A stretch of 64,000 nucleotides of DNA, taken from positions 372,802 through 436,801 of the forward strand of contig NW_015961970.1 in NCBI RefSeq assembly GCF_000497045.1. The letters run 5' to 3'. Positions 41,115 to 51,174 of the stretch are shown here, piece after piece. Each line of letters starts with the position of its first letter. Position 1 is the stretch's first letter. The DNA comes from Kalmanozyma brasiliensis GHG001. Taxonomy: Eukaryota; Basidiomycota; Ustilaginomycetes; Ustilaginales. The notes beneath the pieces are model-generated. The model did not search any database. It worked only from the letters and a program-made list of their open reading frames with translations, and was not told the DNA's origin. Position numbers and translations under genes: made by a program.

Positions 41115-42128
41115 CTACGTCTTAGGCACGAGGAACAGTCCAGATCGGCTTCTGTCCGGCGCCACCTGTCTGACCTCCCACACCTTCAGCCCCGGAAACC
41201 TCAACCTCAACGACCTATACCCCGTTTCTGGCATATGAAACGTTCCGACCAATGCGAGCGACCCACCCTTATCTGCGGACACCCAAACCGTCACGATACG
41301 GGAAATCTCCTCCTTGGGCCAACGCAGATGTTGATGGTATCGCATCAACACCTCCATCCCCACCTCCACGCCGTGGGGGCGCAACCATTCGACCGGGATG
41401 GGAAGAAGGTACACCTCTCCACGTTTGGCGAAGATCGTCGCCGCTTGCGAATCGATCAACTCGACCATCGGGGCGGGGACGGGCTCGGGGGTGGTACGAA
41501 AAGCGGAGCGGTGACGGACAAAGGCGCAGATGCGCGAGTAGACGTCCTCCATCCAGGGCGAGGGGATGTAGGTGAGGCGGGAGGGGAGCGCGATGGCTTG
41601 ACCGAAGATGGGATCTCGGGAGAAGTGCAGATCGATGCGCGGCGAGAATGGGACTGTGTTTGATGTGGCATGAAGGAGACTTGGATCGGATGCTGAGCGC
41701 TCGGTGTCGCTCGACTCTGCGAGAGGAGGCGCCGAGGGTGCGGAGTGAGAGGAAGACCCCACGTATCCGTAAGGTGAGTGATGATTCACATCCGAGTCCG
41801 CCGCGGCGTTGTCCGCAATCGCCTGGTCGATCAGTCGAGAGATCTCTTCTCGAGACAACCCAGGTGGCGGCAGCGATGCTGTCCCGTCGTGTACTGAAAC
41901 GCCCCTTGAGCTCGATGCAACGTCGCCAGCGACGGCGACCCGGGGCGAGGCTGGATGTGCCGCAGGCGCAGGGCTCCAATCGTGACCCAGAGAAAGGTCG
42001 GTAGACACGACATTGAGGTCGTCTTCGGGTATCGACTCGACGACGTGCTCCAAGGGTCGCAGCAGGGCCGATGAATGGGCTGCAAGGGACGCAAGTCCCA
42101 GAAGGACGATGGCGAGTGACGATATCAT
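41115..42128 (-). CDS. Secreted effector-like protein, Eff1-type family, member 1
   Basis: 337 residues from the ATG at 42128; upstream in-frame ATGs would bury the signal peptide. Signal peptide residues 1-21 (MISSLAIVLLGLASLAAHSSA), then RPLEHVVES and STDLSLG (42-48), the family post-signal motif. A Ser/Pro/His-rich variable region follows (50-160), then FSPRIDLHF (161-169) and the C-terminal module (181-337): LPSRLTYIPSPWMEDVYSRI, a Y-L-L-P strand, MRYHQHLRW, VTVWVSADKGGSLALVGTFHM. Cysteine-poor. It resembles the eff1 gene family described in U. maydis, whose members contribute to virulence on maize; that assignment is from memory. First of three minus-strand copies. Confidence 0.8.
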   Translation of the reverse strand: MISSLAIVLLGLASLAAHSSALLRPLEHVVESIPEDDLNVVSTDLSLGHDWSPAPAAHPASPRVAVAGDVASSSRGVSVHDGTASLPPPGLSREEISRLIDQAIADNAAADSDVNHHSPYGYVGSSSHSAPSAPPLAESSDTERSASDPSLLHATSNTVPFSPRIDLHFSRDPIFGQAIALPSRLTYIPSPWMEDVYSRICAFVRHRSAFRTTPEPVPAPMVELIDSQAATIFAKRGEVYLLPIPVEWLRPHGVEVGMEVLMRYHQHLRWPKEEISRIVTVWVSADKGGSLALVGTFHMPETGYRSLRLRFPGLKVWEVRQVAPDRSRSGLFLVPKT

Positions 42129-42349
42129 GATGGATCTGGGGCGAGCGATGCGATAGAAAGGTGTTTTGGGGCTCGAACCAGGGGGAGCACGACTCATATA
42201 GGCGATTCTGGAGCTTGCGACGCCGTCCATCCTCACAACGGTCTCACGAAAGTCCCCACGAAAAGTTGCGAGTATGAACAGACTTCATTCAAAGCTGCGA
42301 CAACGCTGAGCGACGTAGGCAGGTCAATATCGAGCGGGGAAAGTGGGGC

Positions 42350-43279
42350 CTAATCCAACAACGGCTTAGGCACGAGTTCATACGCCAACCTATGACTCGA
42401 AAAGCTAGTCTCGGAAGCCTGAACTCCGAACCTCTCCGCACCGGGAACCATCCTCACCAGCCGCTCGAACGCTCTCAGGCTGATCTTGCAAACGCCTAGT
42501 AGAGCCGTCTTCTCCCCGCCTCCGGTCGTGCTCCACATCGACATGACCGAATACACCTTCTCGCCGTTCTCCCACACCAGGTTCGAGTGGAAGCGGAGGA
42601 GCACCTCGACAGGTTCGTATCCAGCCCGAGGGAAGCGCAAAGCATACATGTCGGTGCGTGCTGAGATGAGGTGCTTGGTGTGACTCGTGATCGCAGCGAG
42701 CGTTGCGGCAGGGATTGCGAGCTCGAGCGCGTGGAAGGGCGTTACGACTCGGTGCACGCTCACCGCTACGATGCGGTTGTAGATCTCGGTGAGCCAGGGT
42801 GGTCGGACGTAGACGATCTCGGTGGGCAGCAGAAGGGTTGGCGACTGCGATCGTTGTCTGAGGGTGGCTAGGAAGTGCGTGTCGAGCTGAGGAGCACCCT
42901 CACCAGCAACGTGCGCCGCCTGCATGGGTCTAGTCGCAGGCTCGGTGTGCAGACGCGAGCTCGAGGGTCCTGGCGCATCTGCCGAGACAATGGCTTTTTC
43001 GGACGAACGAGACGGAGCTCGGAACGATGACGAGGACGAATGAGAGAATACCGGACTGTTCTCGTTGAATCCAAAGGGTCCTGGGCGGAAGGCGTCATTG
43101 CGGATCAAAGAAGACCCGACGTCGGATCCCCAATCGCGACCAAGGGTGAGCTCCGTCAGCGCTGCATCGGAACGACGGTCTGATGCGGTCTCGATAACAC
43201 GCTCGAAGGAGCCCGCGAGTGGAGACGCATGCGATGCAAATGTGGCGAGCAGAGCTAAAATCAAAGCGAAAAGACGCAT
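42350..43279 (-). CDS. Secreted effector-like protein, Eff1-type family, member 2
   Basis: 309 residues from the ATG at 43279. Signal peptide 1-18 (MRLFALILALLATFASHA), mature start SPLAGSFERVIE, motif LTELTLG at 41-47. The middle (50-130) is Ser/Pro-rich. The C-terminal module begins at LPTEIVYVRPPWLTEIYNRI (151-170) and includes MYALRFPRAG, VEVLLRFHSNLVWENGEKV, SMWSTTGGGEKTALLGVCKI and ends VPKPLLD. This copy lacks the full SPRID box (it has QLDTHF). Shares its SP-proximal SPLAGS with members 3 and 4. Function unknown beyond secretion. Confidence 0.8.
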   Translation of the reverse strand: MRLFALILALLATFASHASPLAGSFERVIETASDRRSDAALTELTLGRDWGSDVGSSLIRNDAFRPGPFGFNENSPVFSHSSSSSFRAPSRSSEKAIVSADAPGPSSSRLHTEPATRPMQAAHVAGEGAPQLDTHFLATLRQRSQSPTLLLPTEIVYVRPPWLTEIYNRIVAVSVHRVVTPFHALELAIPAATLAAITSHTKHLISARTDMYALRFPRAGYEPVEVLLRFHSNLVWENGEKVYSVMSMWSTTGGGEKTALLGVCKISLRAFERLVRMVPGAERFGVQASETSFSSHRLAYELVPKPLLD

Positions 43280-43762
43280 AGCGATGGCAGATTGGGGAGA
43301 AGCAAGAGAGCGTGTGGTGGACGGAGGAAAGGTTGGCTTTGCTCGCTTGATAAGTCGGTACGGTGCCATTCGTCAGACTGGCAGGGAGGGCCTCCGCGGC
43401 TCATGCCGATCTCCGTTCATTTCGAGTCAGAACAAACATTAGGCCCCCATCACGTCCAAAGAGGACTTGCAGCTCCACAAGGACAAGTTCTCGCCAAGCA
43501 TCAGGCGGGTTGGTGGCGACGCGAGCGCCGCATTTGTACTTCTCACCGTCAGTCACAGTCAGTCAGGCCACTTGCAACAACACACAGTCGTGGGCCCTTT
43601 GTCTTCGCGTTCATAATAACAAGATGAAAGACCCCCACGACACTGTGGCGATGTATGTACCCAGCTTGTATTGCAGGGAAAGCAGGAGATGCTCATGAAG
43701 TGCCGGGCCACCGACACGTGTATCGCTACGTCACTGTAGAGAGGACGTTGATGTTACGTATG
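43280..43762. other. Intergenic region between family members 2 and 3
   Basis: 483 bases. Only short frames occur. It holds the promoter of member 2 and the 3' region of member 3. No repeat shared with the other intergenic gaps was obvious by eye. Confidence 0.45.
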
Positions 43763-44659
43763 CTACGGCTGCGGGACCAGATGGAGTCCTGAGTGTGGCA
43801 CTGGAGTCATTTCCACCAAGCTCGTGACGTGGAACCTCTGAACGCCCGCCATCTTGGTGAACCCGGTATGAAACGCAATTGTGCCCATGCGGAAGATGCC
43901 GAGCAAAGCGAGCTTTCTTCCTCTGTCTGCGGTGGTCCAGATACTAACAACACCGCTCACTCGGCCCGTCGGCATTTTGATATGCGAGTGATATCGGAAC
44001 AGCACCTCCAATGGACGTGAGATGCCTGCAGATGGCAACCAGCTGGCGGGGATGCGCAGCATGTATGCCTCGCCTCGAGGTACAAAGATTCGGTGCCCTT
44101 GTGCGTTGATCTGTGCGACGAGTTCGGCTGGGATCGCCACCTCGGAACGGTCAAAGCGCTTCCGCGGTCTCCAAAGCCGTAAGATTCGGTCGTAGACATC
44201 GCTCATCCAGGGTGAACGGATGTAGACCTGATCTTTGGCGAGCCTGATCCTGCCTTCGTTCCCGTACTGAGTTGGCAGACCTGTGATCTGAGCGTCGATC
44301 CGTGGAGAAAGCGTTTGCTCGCTCGCCGTTTGCGCCAGCAAATGGAGATGCGAGTCGTGCGACGAGGCAGCTACTTCATCCGGTGGAGGGGCTTGCAGCG
44401 GCGGAATGGATTCGGAGACGATGGGAGAATGTTGAGGGGAAGTGGACCGGCTGGCTGCGTAGGGCACGTCGGCGGAACGCACCGGATCAGGATGGATGTC
44501 GAGCGCAGGTGGTCTCAGGCTAAGCTCAGTCGAGACAAGGTTACGGCCATGCTCCGAGATGGATTCTGCGGCCCGTTCGAAGGGCGATTGAAGCGGCGAT
44601 GCTTCGGCTAAGCAGGCAACAAGCAGCGCCTGAGCCAACAGCAGGCTGAAACAACGCAT
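43763..44659 (-). CDS. Secreted effector-like protein, Eff1-type family, member 3
   Basis: 298 residues from the ATG at 44659. Signal peptide 1-20 (MRCFSLLLAQALLVACLAEA), then SPLQSPFERAAES and STELSLR (43-49). Pro/Ser/His-rich linker to ~115, LSPRIDAQI (117-125) and C-terminal module 139-298: LAKDQVYIRSPWMSDVYDRIL, GEAYMLRIPASWL, PLEVLFRYHSHIKMP, GVVSIWTTADRGRKLALLGIFRM. This copy gives the clearest module for building a family profile. A 17-bp palindrome lies 132 bp upstream of the start codon. Confidence 0.82.
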   Translation of the reverse strand: MRCFSLLLAQALLVACLAEASPLQSPFERAAESISEHGRNLVSTELSLRPPALDIHPDPVRSADVPYAASRSTSPQHSPIVSESIPPLQAPPPDEVAASSHDSHLHLLAQTASEQTLSPRIDAQITGLPTQYGNEGRIRLAKDQVYIRSPWMSDVYDRILRLWRPRKRFDRSEVAIPAELVAQINAQGHRIFVPRGEAYMLRIPASWLPSAGISRPLEVLFRYHSHIKMPTGRVSGVVSIWTTADRGRKLALLGIFRMGTIAFHTGFTKMAGVQRFHVTSLVEMTPVPHSGLHLVPQP

Positions 44660-44790
44660 CGTGGTCGACCGGCTGCGGAAGTAGTGGAAGATGGGGTCAG
44701 CATTGGGGATCAGAGGACACGAGATGCATTTGAGCTCTCGATCCGTTGGAGCCCACCTGAGCCCCACCAGAGAGTCCCAAGGGCGGCCTT

Positions 44791-44807
44791 ATGATCGTTA
44801 CGATCAT
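44791..44807. promoter_or_regulatory. 17-bp perfect palindrome upstream of member 3
   Basis: ATGATCGT-T-ACGATCAT (8-1-8) lies 132 bp upstream of the member 3 start and just past the SRP101 stop. A symmetric site of this size could bind a dimeric regulator. Only one was noticed, so it is a candidate only. Confidence 0.35.
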
Positions 44808-44901
44808 CACGGCCACTATTGTATCGGCGTTGAGCACATCGTATTGGGATCTTGCAACGCACGCTAAATTACATGGTCAGCCACTTGCAGCCAATCGGTG
44901 C

Positions 44902-47010
44902 TCAATTCTTGAGCAACGCGTTCACCACATGATGAACGCGAAGTTGTCGGAGGTCGGTGTACGTCTGACCAGTTCCCAAAAAGTAAATCGGTAGTCCGGT
45001 CGCCGAAGTTGTGGTGAGAGCGGTTCCCACCTTGTCATCGACCGTGTCCCACTTGGTCAGCAGACTGCCGTCGAGGCCGCGGGGGTTGCTGACACCGCTG
45101 AAGTCCTTCATGGCGCCATCAAATTTGGTGATCTGATCAACCGCCTCGTTGCCCACCAACGCTTCTCCGACAAAAATGATCTTGTCCGGTCGGTTGACAG
45201 AGACAAGTTTGGCGAGGGCGCGCATGAGTGGCTCGTTGTCCTGCATTCGGCCGGCTGTGTCGATGAGTACGACGTCGAAGCCTTCTGCTTTGGCGTAGGT
45301 GAGCGCGTCCTTGGCGATACCCGCTGCGTCCTTGCCGTACCCACGCTCGTAGAGCTCGATGCGTCCCTTCTGCTCATCCAGCGCAATGCCGTCGACGCGC
45401 AGCTGACCGAGGTTGCGGACGTGGACGCGGAGTTGCTCGACAGCACCGGCACGGAACGTATCGCAAGCAGCGATGAGGACACGCAGTCGATTCTGCAGCA
45501 GCCAGAAGCAGACCTTGGCGAGATTGGTGGATTTGCCGACGCCGTTGACGCCGACGAAGCAAATCGAGTAGGGGTCGGGCTTGCTAGCCAGCTCCTTGTC
45601 CTTGGCGCTGGTGGCGAGGGCCAGTGATGATGCAGCGGCTGATCGTTGTCGCTTGGTGGCAATCTCGAGGAGAATGTCGGTGGAAGACTTGGGTGTGAGG
45701 ATACGAGTGATGGCCTCTTCGAGCGCCTTCTTGACCTCGAGCTTGACTGAGCCAAAGCTGCCGAGGTTCTTGCCGACCAGGTTGCGCTCAACACTGTCAC
45801 AGAGACGCTGTGCGACGTCAGCTGCGACGTTCTTGCTCTGCAGGTGAGAAGCCATTGCAGAAAGCGCGGGTGCCAGATCCTCCTTGGTAAGCGTCTTGGC
45901 GCCGGTGAGTCGAGAGAAAAAGGATGCTCCAGAAGACGAAGCAGATCCGATACGAGACAGGAAGCCAGCAGACTTTGCAGTGCTTCCGTCCACATTGTTG
46001 TCGTCCTCCTCTTCATCCTCTTCGTCCTCGTCATCTTCGTCCTCCTCCAGGACATCAGCGATCTCGTAAACGCCGTCGGATCGCTTGGTGCCCATGCTCT
46101 TCTCGTCGATCCAGCTGTCGAGGCCAGCGCCTTCATCTGCGTCCTTCTCGGTCGCACCACTGAAATCCAACTGAGCGACCTGTTGAGCGCTCACGCTGCG
46201 GCTGCCGTCCCACTTGCGCATCTCCTTGGTTGCTTTCGCCTTCTTGCCGCCAGGAGACTCGGTTCCACTCGCATGACCTGGTGTCCCTGGGGCGCTTCCG
46301 CCATTGGAAGCCGAGATGCCAGGTGTGCTCTTCTTGCTGCGCACTACACGCCGACCGCCAGGACTGGCCTCGAGCTTCAAGCGACTCTTGAGGGCTTCCA
46401 CGCTTTTAGCGATATCGGCGGAGTCCTTGGCTTCCTTGACCGAGCTAGGGGTGTTCTGACCGCTCTCCTTGTCAGATCCTGCTGCGATCTGAGGCTGATT
46501 GATGGCGCCTTTCTTCTCGCCGAGAACACCCTTGCGCTTGTTTTGAGCCGCCGCCTTTTCGAGGTTCCTGAGTGTCTTTGTGAAGATATCGTCCCATTCT
46601 CTGAGTGCAGCGGCGAACTCGAGCCTCGCACTCTCGGACAATGTCGCAGCTTTCGAGGTGCCTGAGGCGACCGCGCTCTTGGAAGACTGGGCGAGCTTTC
46701 GCACGAAGGATGCAAAGAGATCAGAAAAGAGCGAGCGGACAGTCTCGAGAAGCTCCTCGATGTAGGAAAGCTGCAAGATACGCTGGTAGACGACGACAAA
46801 GGTCAGGTCGAGCTCGTTTGCGAACGTCCATCGGAGCGTGTAGCCTTCCTTGTCGAACTTCTGATCAGCTGTGCGTTGCTCGAGGAAGGCCTGCTTGATG
46901 AGCGAGTTGACTGGGTTGGCGGATGCATCGGCGCTGCTGAGTGCTGGACTGAAGGTCTTGGACCAGAGGACCAGGCCATTCTTTGTGAAGATGGTGAAGT
47001 GATCCAGCAT
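44902..47010 (-). CDS. SRP101: Signal recognition particle receptor alpha subunit
   Basis: 702 residues from the ATG at 47010 (MLDHFTIFTKNGLVLWSKTF). The N-terminal SRX/longin domain (1-~150), which binds the beta subunit, is followed by a charged linker with basic clusters (RRVVRSKKS) and a long acidic run ([16 protein letters not shown]). The C-terminal NG GTPase has G1 GVNGVGKST (~483-491), DTFRAGAVEQLRVH, G3 DTAGRMQ, G4 TKWD and closing GLPIYFLGTGQTYTDLRQL. It docks ribosome-SRP complexes at the ER. A 50-residue in-frame extension starts with a non-ATG codon and was excluded. It sits inside a cluster of secreted proteins that depend on this pathway, though the neighbourhood is probably coincidental. 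Confidence 0.93.
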   Translation of the reverse strand: MLDHFTIFTKNGLVLWSKTFSPALSSADASANPVNSLIKQAFLEQRTADQKFDKEGYTLRWTFANELDLTFVVVYQRILQLSYIEELLETVRSLFSDLFASFVRKLAQSSKSAVASGTSKAATLSESARLEFAAALREWDDIFTKTLRNLEKAAAQNKRKGVLGEKKGAINQPQIAAGSDKESGQNTPSSVKEAKDSADIAKSVEALKSRLKLEASPGGRRVVRSKKSTPGISASNGGSAPGTPGHASGTESPGGKKAKATKEMRKWDGSRSVSAQQVAQLDFSGATEKDADEGAGLDSWIDEKSMGTKRSDGVYEIADVLEEDEDDEDEEDEEEDDNNVDGSTAKSAGFLSRIGSASSSGASFFSRLTGAKTLTKEDLAPALSAMASHLQSKNVAADVAQRLCDSVERNLVGKNLGSFGSVKLEVKKALEEAITRILTPKSSTDILLEIATKRQRSAAASSLALATSAKDKELASKPDPYSICFVGVNGVGKSTNLAKVCFWLLQNRLRVLIAACDTFRAGAVEQLRVHVRNLGQLRVDGIALDEQKGRIELYERGYGKDAAGIAKDALTYAKAEGFDVVLIDTAGRMQDNEPLMRALAKLVSVNRPDKIIFVGEALVGNEAVDQITKFDGAMKDFSGVSNPRGLDGSLLTKWDTVDDKVGTALTTTSATGLPIYFLGTGQTYTDLRQLRVHHVVNALLKN

Positions 47011-47354
47011 GATGATCACGGGAAGCTGGAGCCTAGCGTTGCTGGTTGACCGAAGTGACGATGGTGGCGGTAGAAAGAGGAGCTGGGTATCGATGCGGAG
47101 TCGAGCCATATGGATGCAGACCGAACCAGCTCCGCACCGACAACCGTGCATGCAGTTCAAATCGGGTCTCGGTCACCCGATCGCGTCTTAATTTTTACTC
47201 CACCTCGGAACACGGCTGAAGCATGAGATTTTTGTGTTCTTCTCCCTTCATGCAGCCTGTCCACAACCTTCACACGACCACAACCGCGACCTAAAGGGAG
47301 AGAGCATACAACAGCGCCAAGCCTTAAGCGAAAGCGGAAGAGAACGCAGCAACG
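47011..47354. other. Divergent promoter of SRP101 and GPN3
   Basis: 344 bases between divergent start codons. Only short frames; no specific site recognised. Confidence 0.45.
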
Positions 47355-48402
47355 ATGGGACGCTACGCGATTCTGGTGTCTGGTCCTGCAGGATCAGGCA
47401 AATCGACCTTCTGCTCAGCCTTGATAGCCCACGCGCAGTCGTTGGGCCGCAGTGTCCATCTGTTCAACTTGGATCCTGCCGCCGAGCGCTTCGAATATCA
47501 GCCAAGCATCGACATCAAAGAGCTGATCTCGCTTGAGGATGTGATGGAAGAAATGAGCCTTGGTCCCAACGGCGGGCTCATCTACTGTTTCGAGTAAGTT
47601 TACTACTTGAGGCAACCAAGCCATGCTGGTGCAAGATGCTGCCCCTTCTCTGCGTCCGCTAGACACTGACTCGCTGCTCGCGCTACTTGGTCTGCTCAGA
47701 TACCTCCTCGACAATCTTGACTGGCTTGACGACGAGCTCGGACAATTCAATGACGACTACATCATCATCGACTGTCCTGGCCAGATCGAGCTCTACACCC
47801 ACTTCCCTATCATGTCGCGGCTGGTCAACATCCTGCAAGGGCAATACGGCTTTCGCATCTGCGCGACCTACCTTCTCGAATCGCAATTCATCGACGACAA
47901 GACCAAGTACTTTGCCGGCGTACTCAGCGCCATGAGCGCAATGATTAATCTCGAGGTACCGCACATCAACCTGCTCAGCAAGATGGACTTGGTAGAGAAA
48001 GGCGAGATCGGATCCGAGGCCAAGAAAGGGCGGAGGAGAGAGATGGAGCGATATCTCGATCCAGATCCGCTTCTGTTGATGGACGAAGTCAACTCGCGGA
48101 CAAATCCCAAGTTTCACTCGTTGAATCAGGCGCTGGTGCAATTGGTGAGTCCAGCCATTTGTTGTTGGTCTGTTGCTTCTTGCGAGCTTATCACTGATTA
48201 CTGACCGATTCGTACCCTATGCACCTCTTTCAAATCGTAGATCGACGATTTCAGCATGGTGTCTTTCATGCCTCTCAACAGCACCGACGAAGACTCTGTA
48301 GGGACCATTCTCTCGCACATTGACAACGCCGTCCAGTACGGTGAAGACGAAGAGCCGAAAGAACCCAAAGACATGGACGAAGGCGACTTTGCGGATCAGT
48401 GA
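47355..48402 (+). CDS. GPN3: GPN-loop GTPase 3, three exons
   Basis: Exons 47355-47593, 47700-48144 and 48241-48402 with introns 47594-47699 (GTAAGT...TCAG, 106 nt) and 48145-48240 (GTGAGT...GTAG, 96 nt). The 281-residue product has the P-loop GPAGSGKST (10-18), NLDPAAE, a GPN motif in [26 protein letters not shown] spanning the first junction, [19 protein letters not shown] and, over the second junction, [24 protein letters not shown]3 with GPN1 helps assemble and import RNA polymerase II. Length and splice phases match the family. The acidic C-terminus ([16 protein letters not shown]) is typical. Confidence 0.93.
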
Positions 48403-48925
48403 AAGGGCTCGCGCTCTATAAACGAATGCACTCCACCGACGCTTCAACATTCGGCATCAGCACCAATGCCCTCCCCTCCTGCTCTCCTGCATCTGTACTT
48501 GTACCACCAGCATACCACACCTTATGACACCTGATCTTTGCACTTCTGTGCGTCCTCCATGGCTCTCACATTGTCCTTTGAGGCTCCTTGCGTCATCGTC
48601 ACCGGCGAGCTGTGGGATGAATGGTACCAAAAAAGTCAGACTGTTAAGCTGGATCGGATAGCCGAGGGCTGAGTCGTGGCAAAATTCAATTTCAAGCAAC
48701 CGAGTCGGTCTCAAGGACAAGGCGAGCTGCGCTGCTGCAGCTGCGCGCGTCACTCAAAAAGCTGCTGCAGGGTTCCGTCAACTCAGCTATGCAGTCGATT
48801 CATACATTCGGCTTCCACGCTGTCGCTTCTCCACACGCAAGGCTATCTTTCGGGAGCTTCAGCCACCTGCCTTTCCTTGACACCATCTCTTCCTGCCTTT
48901 CGCAACCCTATCCCTAACGTACATC
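48403..48925. other. Intergenic region before the RING ligase gene
   Basis: 523 bases; right half is a leader. A CTGCAG/GCTGCTGCAG-rich spot lies near 48730-48770. No gene is supported. Confidence 0.45.
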
Positions 48926-50827
48926 ATGGCGCGCGTGTCCAGGCGATCTCGTCGCTCGACAGCCTCGCTTCAGCGAGTTGCCACCTTGTCGCTCCTCGCG
49001 CTCGCTGCTGCCGTCCCCGTCGCCCAAGCCAGCGTCCACGACCATCATGCCGGCCACTCTCCAAGCGCGGCCGCCCACGCTTCCTCTTCCAGCCTGAACC
49101 CCACCGCATCCATCGCAAAAGTCATGCAACGAACACGTAGACCCTGGTTCACCGTTGCCAAAGATCAGGTCTTCAACACGGTCTCTCGCTTTCTCTCGCA
49201 CGCATTACCCGACCCGCGCTACTTCTCCTACGATCTGGATCAATTCGACGACTACCACCTCGATGAGTTTCACCTAGCATCGTCTGATAGGTCTAGCCTT
49301 GACTCGGACGGCGTTTTGGATGGCCCAGGCCTTAACTGGGGAGGTAGCACGCTCGAAGTGGTGCGATCCCAAGCGATCTTCCTCACTCGTTCAGCTGCGT
49401 TTGGCCCTCACGTGACCGACGATGCAGGTCTCAAAGGATTCCTGCTGCCCATCACGGATTTCTACAAGATCCCAAAGGACGCCAGCTTCTCTACCTCGGA
49501 CGCCAGCCGCGATCCTGTCCATGCCTGCCCGTACAAGGGTGGTCCCGGATCGCATCGCGACGTTGCTTTCAGCAAGTACGAAGACGAGGATGACCGTCGG
49601 CTCTACTCTTCTTTCCACAGCGATAAATCATCACAAACGGCCTTCACCTGGACACATGAAGCAGAGAACGACCTTGACGTTACCAAACCTCCACACAACT
49701 GGATCGCCCTGGTTGAGCGTGGTGGCGGCTGCGGGTTCGCCGACAAGGTCCGTGTAGCTCAGCAGCTTGGCGCCGTGGCGGTCGTTGTCGGGGACTCGCC
49801 TAGTCCAAATTGGCACGGCGGCCGAACAGGCGATCCGAACGAAGAGGGCGATCCTGGACTGAGTGGCAAGCGTCTCATCACCATGTTTGCGCCTGGAGAC
49901 ACGAGCGACGTGCGTATCCCTTCGACGTTCGTCACCCGTCCCAGCTACCTCGACCTGGAGCGCCTCATCGAAGAGACCGAAAAGGATCAGAAAGAATGGG
50001 AGAGGCAGCACTCGTCTGAGCGCGACGGCGAACGAGCACCTCTGACACGCGGGCTCGAAATCGTCATTGGCAAGGATGATCTCGCGTGGGAGTGGCCTTT
50101 GATCGACTTTGGCATCCTCCTCCTGCTCCTTCCCAGCTTCATGACGGTAATCACCATCATCGTGCACCGCATTCGCATGGTGCGACAGCGACGTAAGGAG
50201 CGCGCGCCGGAATTGGTCGTCCTTGGCCTCCCTTGCCTCATTTGGCGCGGCAACGGGCAGCCCTGGGAGAAGGTTGAAGACACCGACGTCGATCCTGGGC
50301 CGGGCAACGGCTCTTCCTCCTCCAACCCGTATCCTGCTGACGACCTCGAAGCCAATCCCGCCGGGGAAACCATCCCGCTTCTCGCGGACCAGGCCGAAGC
50401 TGGACCCTCGACCGCCAAGCCTGTCAACCCAGCCTCGCTCCCGCCCGGGAGGACCTACTTTAGCACAGATGAGTGCGCAATCTGCCTGTGTGACTTTGTC
50501 GACGGTGACAGAGTGCGGGTGCTCCCCTGCGGACACATTTTCCACCGTCAAGAGGTGGACGATTGGCTGGTGAGGGTGAAGAAGCTGTGTCCTATTTGCA
50601 AGCGCGACATCACAGTGCCAGTGCCCCCGGGACCACCAGTGGGCGTGGTGGAGTCGGGCTCGAGTCCCGCTTTGAACGGTGTCGCGGTGGCGACAACAGT
50701 AGTAGATGCGGACACCGGGGAACCCGCCGCGGTGCAGCAGGACGTGGACGCGGATGTCAGCGTGGATCTCGCTCAGCATTTGAGCTCGGATGACGGGCCG
50801 GGACATCAGGACGGGCGCCAGGTGTGA
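48926..50827 (+). CDS. Membrane RING-H2 ubiquitin ligase with PA domain
   Basis: 633 residues from the ATG at 48926. A basic N-terminus and hydrophobic stretch (VATLSLLALAAAVPVAQA) form a signal peptide. A luminal protease-associated domain (~245-345) includes NWIALVERGGGCGFADKVRVAQQLGAVAVVVGD. One transmembrane span lies at ~390-413 (WPLIDFGILLLLLPSFMTVITIIVHRI). The cytosolic RING-H2 domain (~516-560) is CAICLCDF...VLPCGHIFHRQEVDDWL...CPICKRDI. This PA-TM-RING layout is the RNF13/GRAIL/RMR type of endosomal or Golgi E3 ligase that ubiquitinates membrane cargo. The luminal region has an Asp-rich insert (residues ~105-130). Location is inferred. Confidence 0.9.
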   Translation: MARVSRRSRRSTASLQRVATLSLLALAAAVPVAQASVHDHHAGHSPSAAAHASSSSLNPTASIAKVMQRTRRPWFTVAKDQVFNTVSRFLSHALPDPRYFSYDLDQFDDYHLDEFHLASSDRSSLDSDGVLDGPGLNWGGSTLEVVRSQAIFLTRSAAFGPHVTDDAGLKGFLLPITDFYKIPKDASFSTSDASRDPVHACPYKGGPGSHRDVAFSKYEDEDDRRLYSSFHSDKSSQTAFTWTHEAENDLDVTKPPHNWIALVERGGGCGFADKVRVAQQLGAVAVVVGDSPSPNWHGGRTGDPNEEGDPGLSGKRLITMFAPGDTSDVRIPSTFVTRPSYLDLERLIEETEKDQKEWERQHSSERDGERAPLTRGLEIVIGKDDLAWEWPLIDFGILLLLLPSFMTVITIIVHRIRMVRQRRKERAPELVVLGLPCLIWRGNGQPWEKVEDTDVDPGPGNGSSSSNPYPADDLEANPAGETIPLLADQAEAGPSTAKPVNPASLPPGRTYFSTDECAICLCDFVDGDRVRVLPCGHIFHRQEVDDWLVRVKKLCPICKRDITVPVPPGPPVGVVESGSSPALNGVAVATTVVDADTGEPAAVQQDVDADVSVDLAQHLSSDDGPGHQDGRQV

Positions 50828-51174
50828 GGCAATCTTCATGATCCATTGCATGGCGCACAAATGCAGCATCTCTTTTCAATGTATTCTATGACAGTTGGAC
50901 TCTGTTCAAGCTCTGTTGGACGTGCTACAGGCGCTTCAGAATCTATCAAGCGAGTGAGAACCAAGAATGAACAATGTCGCTGGTGGCACCTTTGTTGCAG
51001 AGTCTCGACTGTCTTCGTGTGTCAACACAGGCGGTGGGGTGTGACTTCATTAATGCTTGTGCAACAGCAGTGCATTGTCGAACGAGGCGCTCGCTCTCTC
51101 TCAAAAAGCTGATATGCTTGATGTTTACGGCTTCCCCTTCGCCACCCTTTTCATCCGCTTCCAACTCCACCAAG
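50828..51174. other. Intergenic region before family member 4
   Basis: 347 bases with no independent gene. The in-frame extension of member 4 (from 50974) begins at a non-ATG codon. Confidence 0.45.

Noticed and set aside
42160..42185. tRNA T-loop-like GGTTCGAGCC on the minus strand
   Set aside because: The flanking stem does not pair and no acceptor or anticodon arm is visible.
41115..42236. Longer start of effector member 1 at 42236
   Set aside because: It would place 36 residues before a good signal peptide; the paralogues start directly with the signal.
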